From Bacteroidales bacterium (GTDB taxonomy: Bacteria > Bacteroidota > Bacteroidia > Bacteroidales > UBA10428), in contig JAFGVG010000237.1 in the NCBI GenBank assembly GCA_016938095.1, positions 1 to 8,452 of the forward strand: DNA of 8,452 bases. Reading direction: 5' to 3'. The notes below the pieces were generated by a model. It was not told where the DNA came from and made no database searches. It worked only from the letters and a program-made list of their open reading frames with translations. This document shows, piece by piece, positions 1 through 6,402 of the stretch (position 1 is the stretch's first letter; the number at the start of each line of letters is the position of its first letter). Both the position numbers and the translations under genes were made by a program.

Positions 1-194
1 TCTTCCCTGGAGACGTCGGTTGGTATGGCAAAGGCTTCATAGCCCGAGGATTTGAGAGAAGTTTCAATTTCATGGAGTGTATCTTTCCGGCGGGCGGCAA
101 GCACTACTTTGGCACCGTTTTTAGCAAAGGCAGTTGCAGTGGCAAGTCCGATGCCCGAGGATGCCCCTGTAACAATAACAACTTTTTCTTTCAT
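1..194 (-). CDS. Short-chain dehydrogenase/reductase (SDR), N-terminal part, cut by window edge
   Basis: Reading the minus strand from the ATG at 194-192 gives 64 complete codons before the window ends. The protein begins MKEKVVIVTGASSGIGLATA, which is the first beta strand and glycine-rich dinucleotide-binding loop (TGASSGIG, residues 9-16) of a classical SDR Rossmann fold. After the second strand comes VLAARRKDTL; basic residues here (Arg35, Arg36) usually indicate NADP(H) rather than NAD(H). A PTDVS stretch at about residues 58-62 matches the conserved Asp-Val after the third strand, which contacts the adenine ring. The catalytic Ser-Tyr-Lys region lies outside the window, so the substrate cannot be predicted. 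The gene is divergent from rarA across about 120 bases. The family call is secure; the exact function is unknown. Confidence 0.9.
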   Translation of the reverse strand, partial: MKEKVVIVTGASSGIGLATATAFAKNGAKVVLAARRKDTLHEIETSLKSSGYEAFAIPTDVSRE

Positions 195-226
195 GGAACA
201 GCAATGAAGCCATAAAAATAATAATA

Positions 227-267
227 AAGGACAAGACTGTTCATGTTTCGTAGCGAATTTTGTCCTT
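227..267. repeat. Inverted repeat in the SDR/rarA intergenic region
   Basis: AAGGACAA at 227-234 is the exact reverse complement of TTGTCCTT at 260-267, with 25 bases between the arms. It lies in the divergent promoter region, where its right arm overlaps the candidate -33 of rarA. It could be an operator or a leader stem for the SDR transcript, or chance: 8-base arms are not rare in AT-rich DNA. Confidence 0.3.
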
Positions 268-292
268 AGTTTCAAACTTAATGGTAATTTTA
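259..292 (+). promoter_or_regulatory. Candidate Bacteroidota-type promoter for rarA-kdsA
   Basis: TTTG at 259-262 is followed after 22 bases by TAATTTTA at 285-292, a 7-of-8 match to the Bacteroidota -7 consensus TAnnTTTG. A start of transcription near 298 would leave a leader of only about 16 bases before the ATG at 315. The spacing is slightly long and the match imperfect, so this is a weak prediction from pattern alone. Confidence 0.3.
273..280 (-). promoter_or_regulatory. Candidate -7 element for the SDR gene
   Basis: On the minus strand 280-273 reads TAAGTTTG, a full match to TAnnTTTG. No good -33 TTG lies 19-21 bases upstream; the nearest is ATG-like. It would give a leader of about 70 bases to the SDR start at 194. 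It overlaps the spacer of the candidate rarA promoter on the other strand. Confidence 0.25.
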
Positions 293-314
293 CCCGCGAA
301 CATTGCCTTTTAAA

Positions 315-1607
315 ATGAATACCAATCAACCGCTTGCTGACCGTATGCGGCCTGCTGACCTTGATAGTTATGTGGGCCAGGAACATCTTGTCGGAGAAAA
401 GGCTATACTCAGAACCAGTATTGAAAGCGGCCTGATTCCTTCTTTTATTCTTTGGGGACCTCCCGGTGTTGGCAAAACCACACTTGCCAGGATTATTGCC
501 AGTCGCCTGAACAGGCCATTCTATCAACTCAGTGCTGTTCATGCCGGTGTAAAAGATGTAAGGGAAACCATTGAAAAAGCCAGGCAGCAGTTGTTTTTCA
601 ACAAACCCTGCCCGGTATTGTTTATTGATGAAATACACCGGTTTAACAAGTCGCAACAGGATTCCTTGCTGGGTTCGGTAGAACAGGGTGTAGTTACGCT
701 TATTGGTGCCACCACTGAAAATCCTTCGTTTGAAGTTATTCCTCCCCTCCTGTCGCGTTGTCAGGTATATATTCTCAAGCCCCTGGGGAAAGAAGAACTT
801 TCCAGAATTCTGAACCGTGCGCTAACCGAGGATTTCTACCTGAAGCAGCTTTCTGTTGATGTTATCGAAACAACAGCCCTGTTTAAACTGTCAGGGGGCG
901 ATGCACGGAAGCTCATGAACACGCTCGAATTGGTTGTCAATACCCTGGTGGCAGCGAGCCCTCATCATATTGTGATTACCGACAAGGCTGTGATGGAGAT
1001 AGTGCAGGAAAAGATTGCGCTTTATGATAAAAACGGTGAACAGCACTTTGACATTATTTCTGCATTTATTAAATCAATACGTGGCAGCGATCCCAATGCT
1101 GCAGTATATTGGCTGGCCCGAATGGTAGAAGGCGGCGAGGATCCAAAATTCATTGCACGGCGCATGGTTATATTGGCAGCTGAGGATATTGGACTTTCCA
1201 ACCCAAATGCCCTGCTTCTGGCCACTTCGTGCTTCCAGGCAATCAACCTGATTGGATGGCCCGAGTCGCGCATTATTCTCTCGGAAACAGCCATTTACCT
1301 GGCTACATCCCCTAAAAGCAATTCATCATACCTGGCTATTGATGAAGCCATTGCCCTTGTGAAAGAAAAAGGAGATCTTCCGGTTCCACTAAACATTCGC
1401 AATGCCCCCACTTCACTCATGAAAGATCTTGGGTATGGCGAAGGCTATAAATACGCCCACCAATACGAAGGTAATTTCACCCTGGAAGAATTTTTGCCTA
1501 AAGAAATCAGCAACAAGATATTATATCATCCGCAGGACAATCCCCGGGAGCAGGAAATAAAAAAGCACCTGGCCAGTATATGGAAAAACAAATACAACTA
1601 CCAATAA
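315..1607 (+). CDS. rarA: Replication-associated recombination protein A (RarA/MgsA family AAA+ ATPase)
   Basis: RarA (MgsA; Mgs1/WRNIP1 in eukaryotes) is a cytosolic AAA+ ATPase related to clamp-loader subunits, acting on DNA at stalled replication forks. From the ATG at 315 the protein has 430 residues, normal for the family. Walker A is GPPGVGKT (residues 48-55), Walker B is VLFIDEIHRF (101-110, with Asp105-Glu106), sensor 1 is GATTENPSFE (131-140), the arginine finger is in SRC (147-149), and sensor 2 is GDARKLMNTLE (195-205). The C-terminal tetramerisation region includes GSDPNAAVYWLARM and RRMVILAAEDIGLSNP, typical of RarA and absent from RuvB and DnaX. An in-frame TTG at 303 could add four residues, but the ATG gives the usual MNxNQPLADRMRP-type N terminus and is preceded by an A/T-rich stretch. 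kdsA follows after 10 bases, probably in the same transcript. All ATPase motifs are intact. Confidence 0.96.
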   Translation: MNTNQPLADRMRPADLDSYVGQEHLVGEKAILRTSIESGLIPSFILWGPPGVGKTTLARIIASRLNRPFYQLSAVHAGVKDVRETIEKARQQLFFNKPCPVLFIDEIHRFNKSQQDSLLGSVEQGVVTLIGATTENPSFEVIPPLLSRCQVYILKPLGKEELSRILNRALTEDFYLKQLSVDVIETTALFKLSGGDARKLMNTLELVVNTLVAASPHHIVITDKAVMEIVQEKIALYDKNGEQHFDIISAFIKSIRGSDPNAAVYWLARMVEGGEDPKFIARRMVILAAEDIGLSNPNALLLATSCFQAINLIGWPESRIILSETAIYLATSPKSNSSYLAIDEAIALVKEKGDLPVPLNIRNAPTSLMKDLGYGEGYKYAHQYEGNFTLEEFLPKEISNKILYHPQDNPREQEIKKHLASIWKNKYNYQ

Positions 1608-1617
1608 TATAGCAGTC

Positions 1618-2442
1618 ATGGAAGTGCTAACATCAATTCCCCAGATCAGACATGCCAACAGCGGCAACTTCTTTCTCATCGCCGGTTCATGTGTTATTGA
1701 GAGCAGGGAGCTTTCCTTTGAAATAGCGGAAAGGATCATTGATATTACCGATAGGTTGAAAATACCGTATATTTATAAAAGTTCCTATAAAAAAGCCAAT
1801 CGCTCACGTTCTGACTCCTTTACCGGATTAGGCGATGTAGAAGGACTTGAAATACTGGGAGATATTCGTAAAAATCTGTCTATTCCGGTATTAACCGACA
1901 TACATGCCGCAGATGAAGCTGAAATGGCTGCTGCGTATGTGGATGTATTACAAATTCCGGCCTTTTTATGTCGCCAAACCGATATTTTGGTTGCAGCTGC
2001 CAAAACCGGCAAAGTGGTAAACATAAAAAAAGGTCAGTTTCTATCGCCAGATTCAATGCGCTTTGCTGCCGATAAGGTTCTTCAGGCCGGAAATAATCAG
2101 GTAATTCTTACCGACAGGGGAACCATGTTTGGATACCACGACCTGGTAGTTGATTTCAGGGGCATTCCCGAGATGAAGAAATTCGGATTTCCTGTTGTTA
2201 TGGATATTACCCATTCGTTGCAACAACCCAATCAGGATTCCGGTGTGACAGGAGGCAGGCCCGACATGATTGAGACCCTTGCCAAGGCCGCCATAGCGGT
2301 TGGCGCTGACGGCCTGTTTCTGGAAACCCATCCCGAACCTGCCAAAGCTAAGTCAGATGGTGCCAACATGCTAAGGCTCGACTTGCTCGAAAAGCTCCTT
2401 GAGAAGCTGATTAAGCTGCGAAAAGTAATGATGGAAATGTAA
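1618..2442 (+). CDS. kdsA: 3-deoxy-8-phosphooctulonate (Kdo-8-phosphate) synthase, metal-dependent type
   Basis: KdsA (EC 2.5.1.55) condenses phosphoenolpyruvate with arabinose 5-phosphate to make Kdo-8-phosphate, precursor of the Kdo that joins lipid A to core LPS. The 274 residues fit the family's TIM-barrel length. Visible motifs are IAGSCVIES (21-29), YKSSYKKANR (53-62, PEP and A5P binding), IPAFLCRQTD (113-122), NIKKGQFLSP (135-144), a DRG motif (166-168), DITHS (196-200) and LETHPEP (235-241). Cys25 is at the position that binds metal in the Aquifex aeolicus enzyme and is Asn in the metal-independent E. coli enzyme; His199, Glu236 and Asp247 line up with the other ligands. The KANR motif separates it from DAHP synthase. 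The gene starts 10 bases after rarA and is probably co-transcribed. No other Kdo gene (kdsB, kdsC, kdsD) is in the window. Confidence 0.96.
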   Translation: MEVLTSIPQIRHANSGNFFLIAGSCVIESRELSFEIAERIIDITDRLKIPYIYKSSYKKANRSRSDSFTGLGDVEGLEILGDIRKNLSIPVLTDIHAADEAEMAAAYVDVLQIPAFLCRQTDILVAAAKTGKVVNIKKGQFLSPDSMRFAADKVLQAGNNQVILTDRGTMFGYHDLVVDFRGIPEMKKFGFPVVMDITHSLQQPNQDSGVTGGRPDMIETLAKAAIAVGADGLFLETHPEPAKAKSDGANMLRLDLLEKLLEKLIKLRKVMMEM

Positions 2443-2541
2443 CAGCGGGTATAATGAACAGGTTATTAACATCATTATATCCTGTAAATCAATTGAAAAT
2501 GAGACCATCTTACATTTTTTTAACAAAATGATACGAATAAG

Positions 2542-2571
2542 TTGGTTATATTAACAATTTTTATAATTTTA
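2542..2571 (+). promoter_or_regulatory. Possible promoter inside the kdsA downstream gap
   Basis: TTG at 2542-2544 is followed after exactly 19 bases by TAATTTTA at 2564-2571, a 7-of-8 match to TAnnTTTG with good spacing. Transcription would begin near 2578 and meet the hairpin at 2607, giving an RNA of only about 60 bases. The surrounding DNA is very AT-rich, so a chance match is quite possible. Otherwise I see no gene in 2443-2606. Confidence 0.25.
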
Positions 2572-2606
2572 CAGCATTAACCCTAACGATTAACTCATAA
2601 CAATAG

Positions 2607-2641
2607 GAAAGCCTTCATGCGCATGAAGGCTTTCTTCATTT
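2607..2641 (+). terminator. Rho-independent-type terminator after kdsA
   Basis: Positions 2607-2620 and 2621-2634 are perfect reverse complements (14-base arms, no spacer; in RNA the central bases would open as a loop). The left arm starts GAAAGCCTTC. On the plus strand it is followed by a T-rich stretch at 2635-2643, so it fits termination of rarA-kdsA transcripts, 165 bases beyond the kdsA stop. The convergent histidine-kinase gene ends at 2662. On the minus strand the flank is less U-rich, but the stem may also stop that transcript. Confidence 0.8.
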
Positions 2642-2661
2642 TTATATAATAGTCCTTTGGT

Positions 2662-4779
2662 TTAAATGTTCTTTTGTGAATGATTTCTTGGCAGGGAAAG
2701 AAAAAATACCGATCCCCCTTCGAGTTTGTTTTCAAACCAAAGCTTACCATCCATCTTTTCAGCAATTTTCCGGGCATAATACAAGCCCAGTCCGGTGCCC
2801 CCGTATTTACGTTTTGCCGATTCATCGAGCTGACGGAATTTCTCAAAGACAATTTCACTGGCTTCTTCGGGAATGCCTATGCCGGTATCTTCAACATAGA
2901 AAACAACATGACTGTTGTTATCGACACATCCGTAATGAATTGAACCTTCCTGGGTGAACTTTACTGCATTGTCGAGCAGATGCCACAGCACCTGCTGAAG
3001 CCTTACCGGGTCGGCCTGTATGGTTTCTTCCTTCAGATCGGGCTTATCGAGCACTACATCAATAAAGGCTTTGTTTTTCCGGGCCATGTTTTCGATAATG
3101 GGCTCATTAAGACGATACAAAAACTGGTTGATGTTAATCTGTGAAGGGTGAAGTTGCAAACTACCCGATTCAATTTTGGAAGTATCAATCAGGTCCTCGA
3201 TCATATTTACCAGAATCTTGTTGTTTTTTACCACATGGTCATTGTATTCCTTTCGTTTTTCAGGTGAAATATCATTACGGAGCAGGAGACCTGAGAAGCC
3301 GGTTATGGCGTTGAGGGGAGTACGAATCTCGTGACTCATGTTGGCAATAAAAGCCGATTTAAGCCTGTCCGATTCTTCAGCCCTTAGTTTTGCCTTTTCG
3401 AGTTCCTGTGTGCGCTGTATTACGCGTTCTTCAAGATTTTCCTTGATACTGATCAGTTCCTTTTCTGCCCTGATTCGCTCTTCCACCTCACTCGTTAGCC
3501 TGTTATTGGCCTTTTTAAGTGTCCGGCTATAGTACACACTTACAGCAACAATAACTACTGTCAGCAATACAATGGCAAATAATCCAATCGTACGTCTTAT
3601 CATATCCCTGACGGCTTTCTGTCGTTCCAGCCGGAGATTTTCAATCTCCTGGTCTTTCATGGCAGTCTTAAACCGCATTTCCACTTCGGCAACACTTTGC
3701 TGAACCTGTTGACTGTATAACGAATCATGCATTATTTCATATTTCTGAAGCACTTCAAAAGCACTTTTATAATCACCCAGTGCCTGGTATACAGCAGACA
3801 ATTCATGGTAGCAATCGGTTTCATTTTCAACCAGTGCAATCATCTTTGAGTATTCCAGGCTCTTTTGCAAATGATCCAGGGCTTTCTGGTACTCCCTTGT
3901 TTTACGGTAAACGGTACCCAGGCTGATATGACTGTAAGCGAGTCCATATTTATAGTTTTTGCTGGCAGAAATATCAAGGGCCTTCCGGTAATAGTCGAGG
4001 CTCCTGCGAAAATCCGATTGTTCTTCGTAAGAACTTCCCAGGTTAAGATACATCATGGCAATGGAAATACTGTCACCAATCTCGTTATATACCTTCAATG
4101 CTGAAAGATAATAGCCTAGCGCTTCGCGATACTTTTTTTCATCGCTTAGAATAATGCCGATGTTTTGCATAATGGAGGCTTCGCCCTCCCTGTTACGTTG
4201 GATTCGATATATGTTAAGTGCCTGGTTATAGTATTCCATGGCTTCATCAGGTCTTCCCAAGGCATCATACAAAACGCCAATGTTCTGATAGCACAAAGCC
4301 AGCAGGTCATCATCTTTCAATGCCAGTGCCAATCGAACCGAATGCTGATATGACCTGCGGGCTTCGTCGTAAATGCCCATGTTGTAGTTTGTAAGGCCAT
4401 GCAGATTGTAAACATAAGATTTCTGTACCGAATCGCCGGTGATGGTGTATAATTCAAGTAGCCGGTTTAGATTTTCGAGCGCCTGCGGGTATCGTTCCGT
4501 ATCGAAGTAATAATTGGTAAGTACATCAATGGCACCTGCCTCAAGTTTATGGGAATTGTTTGCCCTTGCAAAACGAAGTGCCTGGCTGGCCAGCACAACA
4601 CAACTGTCGCTACGGATGGAAGCGTGATAAGAAGCCTTTTTAATCAGAACCTCAATCTTTTTTTTATCGGCTGCAAGTATCGGACGTTCTCCCGTTCTGT
4701 CGTCAACAGGTTTGGCCCATATGCTTTGAAACATATAAAGGCTAGTCAGGAACGTCAGGGCAAAATAGCGCAGCGACAT
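2662..4779 (-). CDS. Sensor histidine kinase with periplasmic-type TPR domain
   Basis: This 705-residue membrane sensor kinase starts with a likely signal peptide (residues 1-22, MSLRYFALTFLTSLYMFQSI then WAK). Residues about 45-350 form tandem tetratricopeptide repeats, for example YQNIGVLYDALGRPDEAMEY at 164-183 and YLNLGSSYEEQSDFRRSLDY at 244-263. A charged helix precedes one transmembrane segment at about 397-417 (IGLFAIVLLTVVIVAVSVYY), then a coiled coil to about 470. The HisKA domain carries the phosphoacceptor in FIANMSHEIRTPLNAITGFS (His483). The HATPase domain has LLDNAVKFT (N box, Asn604), VEDTGIGIP (G1, 629-637), FEKFRQLDES (F box) and YGGTGLGLYYARKIAEKM (G2). There is no receiver domain or DNA-binding domain, and no response regulator nearby, so it is an orphan kinase here. 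The ligand is unknown. It lies downstream of rnpB in the same direction but behind a strong U-tract, so it probably has its own promoter. Confidence 0.93.
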   Translation of the reverse strand: MSLRYFALTFLTSLYMFQSIWAKPVDDRTGERPILAADKKKIEVLIKKASYHASIRSDSCVVLASQALRFARANNSHKLEAGAIDVLTNYYFDTERYPQALENLNRLLELYTITGDSVQKSYVYNLHGLTNYNMGIYDEARRSYQHSVRLALALKDDDLLALCYQNIGVLYDALGRPDEAMEYYNQALNIYRIQRNREGEASIMQNIGIILSDEKKYREALGYYLSALKVYNEIGDSISIAMMYLNLGSSYEEQSDFRRSLDYYRKALDISASKNYKYGLAYSHISLGTVYRKTREYQKALDHLQKSLEYSKMIALVENETDCYHELSAVYQALGDYKSAFEVLQKYEIMHDSLYSQQVQQSVAEVEMRFKTAMKDQEIENLRLERQKAVRDMIRRTIGLFAIVLLTVVIVAVSVYYSRTLKKANNRLTSEVEERIRAEKELISIKENLEERVIQRTQELEKAKLRAEESDRLKSAFIANMSHEIRTPLNAITGFSGLLLRNDISPEKRKEYNDHVVKNNKILVNMIEDLIDTSKIESGSLQLHPSQININQFLYRLNEPIIENMARKNKAFIDVVLDKPDLKEETIQADPVRLQQVLWHLLDNAVKFTQEGSIHYGCVDNNSHVVFYVEDTGIGIPEEASEIVFEKFRQLDESAKRKYGGTGLGLYYARKIAEKMDGKLWFENKLEGGSVFFLSLPRNHSQKNI

Positions 4780-4818
4780 GTCAGGTTACGGGGTTTATAT
4801 TACAACAATTGATACGAA

Positions 4819-4831
4819 AATACCGGGTATT
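4819..4831. repeat. Short palindrome upstream of the histidine kinase
   Basis: AATACC and GGTATT flank a single G, about 40-50 bases upstream of the kinase ATG. On the minus strand the same bases run into TATTTTCG (4829-4822), a 7-of-8 -7-like element. It could be an operator over the promoter, but 6-base arms are weak evidence. Confidence 0.25.
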
Positions 4832-4872
4832 GTGTTATCATTTTTAAACTCAAGGAAACGAAAAACGAAAAT

Positions 4873-4890
4873 AAAAAAAAAAAAAAAAAA
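4873..4890 (-). terminator. U-tract terminator of rnpB
   Basis: Eighteen consecutive A residues on the plus strand form an 18-base U run directly after the 3' strand of the RNase P P1 helix when read on the minus strand. P1 (5268-5260 paired with 4899-4891) closes the whole RNA, and the compact 3' hairpins upstream can act as terminator stem. This separates rnpB from the histidine kinase downstream. Confidence 0.7.
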
Positions 4891-5268
4891 GCAGCAGACT
4901 TGTAAGCCGGATTCTGTTTCCCACTTCTTTTCAGAAGCAGGATCCCTGTCATTTGTCTGGTCGATCTACCCCCCGGTATCGGACGAGCAGTCCTTGGCAC
5001 CGGTATACGTGATCTTTCAACCCGCAAGGCGAACAGCTTATGATGTCGCCATCATAACTGGCAGGCTCTTACCCTGCCTTCTCACCCTTACCCGGCATTG
5101 GTTCAGCGAAGGCGAACCCTCGCACGAACCATGCCCGGCGGTCATTTTCTTCTTCGCTTCTATGCCCTCACGAACATCTTCCGTTTCGGAAGTGCGGTGC
5201 TCTGCGTTGTCCGGACTTTCCTCCCCCAGCCGGTAAAACCGGATGAGCGCGACAGAGCGGTCTACTGC
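4891..5268 (-). ncRNA. rnpB: RNase P RNA component, bacterial class A
   Basis: This is the catalytic RNA that, with the RnpA protein, removes 5' leaders from tRNA precursors. On the minus strand 5227-5211 reads GGGGGAGGAAAGTCCGG, the conserved CR I sequence forming one side of P4. Near the 3' end 4917-4899 reads ACAGAATCCGGCTTACAAG, the matching CR V region. The ends pair as P1: GCAGTAGAC (5268-5260) with GTCTGCTGC (4899-4891), nine pairs including one G-U, extendable by A-U pairs into the flanking A and U runs. Internal stems visible include CTTCCG/CGGAAG (5192-5178), ATGATG-GCGA-CATCAT with a GNRA loop (5055-5040), and GGCAGG/CCTGCC with GGTAAGAG-like sequence (5078-5060). About 378 bases is normal. 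The 5' end overlaps the stop codon of the DUF2027/Smr gene, so exact ends are uncertain by several bases. Open frames across this stretch are not genes. Confidence 0.95.
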
Positions 5269-6341
5269 TTTTTATCAATATTCAGGTGAATCATGGTAGC
5301 ACCAAAACCATATTCTTTAAACGAAGCGTCCTGAAAAACAAATGAAGGATACTTCTCCTGCAATTCTTTCCTTATTTGTGTTTTAAGTGTCCCCTGCCCA
5401 AATCCATGAATAACAACAACCCTGCGCATGTTTTTGCTGATGGCCTCCTCAATGGCCGAATGAAAACGGCTCAATTGTAGTGCCAATATGGCATTAGGCG
5501 CCAGTTGCGAGTTTTTCTGGTCGATTTCACTGAAATGAAGATCTACTTCAAGCGTATCATTTGCCGGTTCCTTTTTGCCCGGCCGGGCAGGCTCAACTTC
5601 ATCGGCCTTACTTTTCATTTCTCTTACCTCGGGAGGAACTGTGATTTCATCGTAATCTAATACCTTATTGCTGCCCGATATTTCAAACAATACAGCTTTT
5701 TCGTTGAAATAATCATTTTCACGAAAGTAGGATTCCTTACTAAAGTTGACCAGGCTTAAGTTCACCATTTCATCAACAGGATGATGCGGTAAATACCTTC
5801 CTTTGCAGAGCAATACCAGTTGAACATGCAAATCGCTGGTTTTGCTCAATTCGGTATGATCAAAACCGGCAATGAATCTCTTAGTATCCGGTTCAATATA
5901 ACCTGAATCCAGGTAGTGAAAGACACCGGCTACTTTTCGGCCAAGGTTGTAAAAGGCCGCATAGGCCGAATCGTTAACCAAATAACAGGCAACAGGACTG
6001 GCAAAAACAGGTCCTTCGTTCTCAGGAATAAAACCCAGCAGCAACTGCACAGGCGTATCGGACACAAGGTTTTGAGGCAAAACAAAAACCTCTGCCGGCT
6101 TTTTTCTTTCTTTGGCAGGCGATTCGGGCTTGGGAGATATTGCGCTTACTTTTGGTTCTTCCCTTTCGCGCTCTTCGGGCACAAAATCGCGCGAATAAAC
6201 CAATTCTTTTTCGGGAACCGGAATTTCAAAGCCATCGGTGGTCAGCACATATACATACACGCCTTCGGTGCGATTAACAACGCCGCCACCGACATCATTC
6301 AGGAAACTTACGCGATCGCCGCTTTTGAATTTCATAGCCAT
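5262..6341 (-). CDS. DUF2027 domain-containing protein with C-terminal Smr domain
   Basis: From the ATG at 6341 the product has 359 residues, probably cytosolic. Residues 3-50 (KFKSGDRVSFLNDVGGGVVN and following) form a small beta-barrel-like module, followed by a Lys/Glu/Pro-rich linker at about 53-85. Residues about 95-230 are the DUF2027 core. The C-terminal Smr domain, related to the MutS2 nuclease end, occupies about 262-356: VDLHFSEI (266-273), VVIHGFGQGTLK (309-320) and YGFGATMIHL (344-353). Smr domains can bind or cut DNA or RNA; the biological role of this family is not known to me. The first motif has DLHF rather than the common DLHG. An upstream in-frame TTG at 6368 is possible, but AGAAGG five bases before the ATG at 6341 favours that start; ATG 6335 is an alternative. 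The TAG stop lies inside rnpB P1. The gene is divergent from queA. Confidence 0.92.
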   Translation of the reverse strand: MAMKFKSGDRVSFLNDVGGGVVNRTEGVYVYVLTTDGFEIPVPEKELVYSRDFVPEEREREEPKVSAISPKPESPAKERKKPAEVFVLPQNLVSDTPVQLLLGFIPENEGPVFASPVACYLVNDSAYAAFYNLGRKVAGVFHYLDSGYIEPDTKRFIAGFDHTELSKTSDLHVQLVLLCKGRYLPHHPVDEMVNLSLVNFSKESYFRENDYFNEKAVLFEISGSNKVLDYDEITVPPEVREMKSKADEVEPARPGKKEPANDTLEVDLHFSEIDQKNSQLAPNAILALQLSRFHSAIEEAISKNMRRVVVIHGFGQGTLKTQIRKELQEKYPSFVFQDASFKEYGFGATMIHLNIDKKQ

Positions 6342-6346
6342 AATAA

Positions 6347-6352
6347 CCTTCT
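6347..6352 (-). promoter_or_regulatory. Shine-Dalgarno-like site that decides the DUF2027/Smr start
   Basis: On the minus strand AGAAGG ends five bases before the ATG at 6341. It supports that start over the TTG at 6368 and the ATG at 6335. Such sites are uncommon in Bacteroidota, and the element overlaps the candidate -33 of queA on the opposite strand. Confidence 0.45.
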
Positions 6353-6383
6353 TGCAATAAAAATGCAAAAATAACTATTTTTG
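6352..6383 (+). promoter_or_regulatory. Candidate Bacteroidota-type promoter for queA
   Basis: TTG at 6352-6354 and TATTTTTG at 6376-6383 (full match to TAnnTTTG) are separated by 21 bases. Transcription starting near 6390 would give a leader of about 13 bases before the TTG start at 6403. Position, spacing and match are all good, but this rests on sequence pattern only. Confidence 0.5.
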
Positions 6384-6384
6384 C
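6365..6384. repeat. Perfect inverted repeat holding two divergent -7 elements
   Basis: GCAAAAATA at 6365-6373 and TATTTTTGC at 6376-6384 are exact reverse complements separated by AC. Each arm contains one strand's TATTTTTG, so the repeat may simply reflect two promoter boxes facing each other, or may also bind a regulator. Confidence 0.6.
6366..6373 (-). promoter_or_regulatory. Candidate -7 element of the DUF2027/Smr promoter
   Basis: Minus strand 6373-6366 reads TATTTTTG, a full match to TAnnTTTG and the mirror image of the queA -7 box two bases away. A TTTTG lies only 15 bases upstream, shorter than usual. It would give a leader of about 18 bases to the ATG at 6341. Confidence 0.4.
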
Positions 6385-6402
6385 GGGCCAAAACCTAACA
6401 CA

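Noticed and set aside
2443..2606. Small protein gene in the AT-rich gap after kdsA
   Set aside because: No frame with a start codon and meaningful length or composition was seen; the stretch is rich in stops in the plus frames.
2662..4779. Hybrid two-component system (kinase fused to receiver or AraC domain)
   Set aside because: The protein ends about 30 residues after the G2 box; no receiver Asp motif or helix-turn-helix follows.
4778..5289. Open reading frames on both strands across 4778-5289 (up to 152 codons)
   Set aside because: The stretch is RNase P RNA with clear CR I, CR V and P1 pairing; the frames have no recognisable protein motif and translate structured RNA and a poly-A run as poly-Lys or poly-Phe.
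5262..6341. Reading the Smr-domain gene as mutS2
   Set aside because: There is no MutS core, clamp or ATPase domain; only the C-terminal Smr domain is shared, and the rest fits DUF2027.
5916..6374. 152-codon plus-strand frame opposite the DUF2027/Smr gene
   Set aside because: It is antisense to a gene with well-conserved domain motifs, has an odd composition, and shows no motif of its own.
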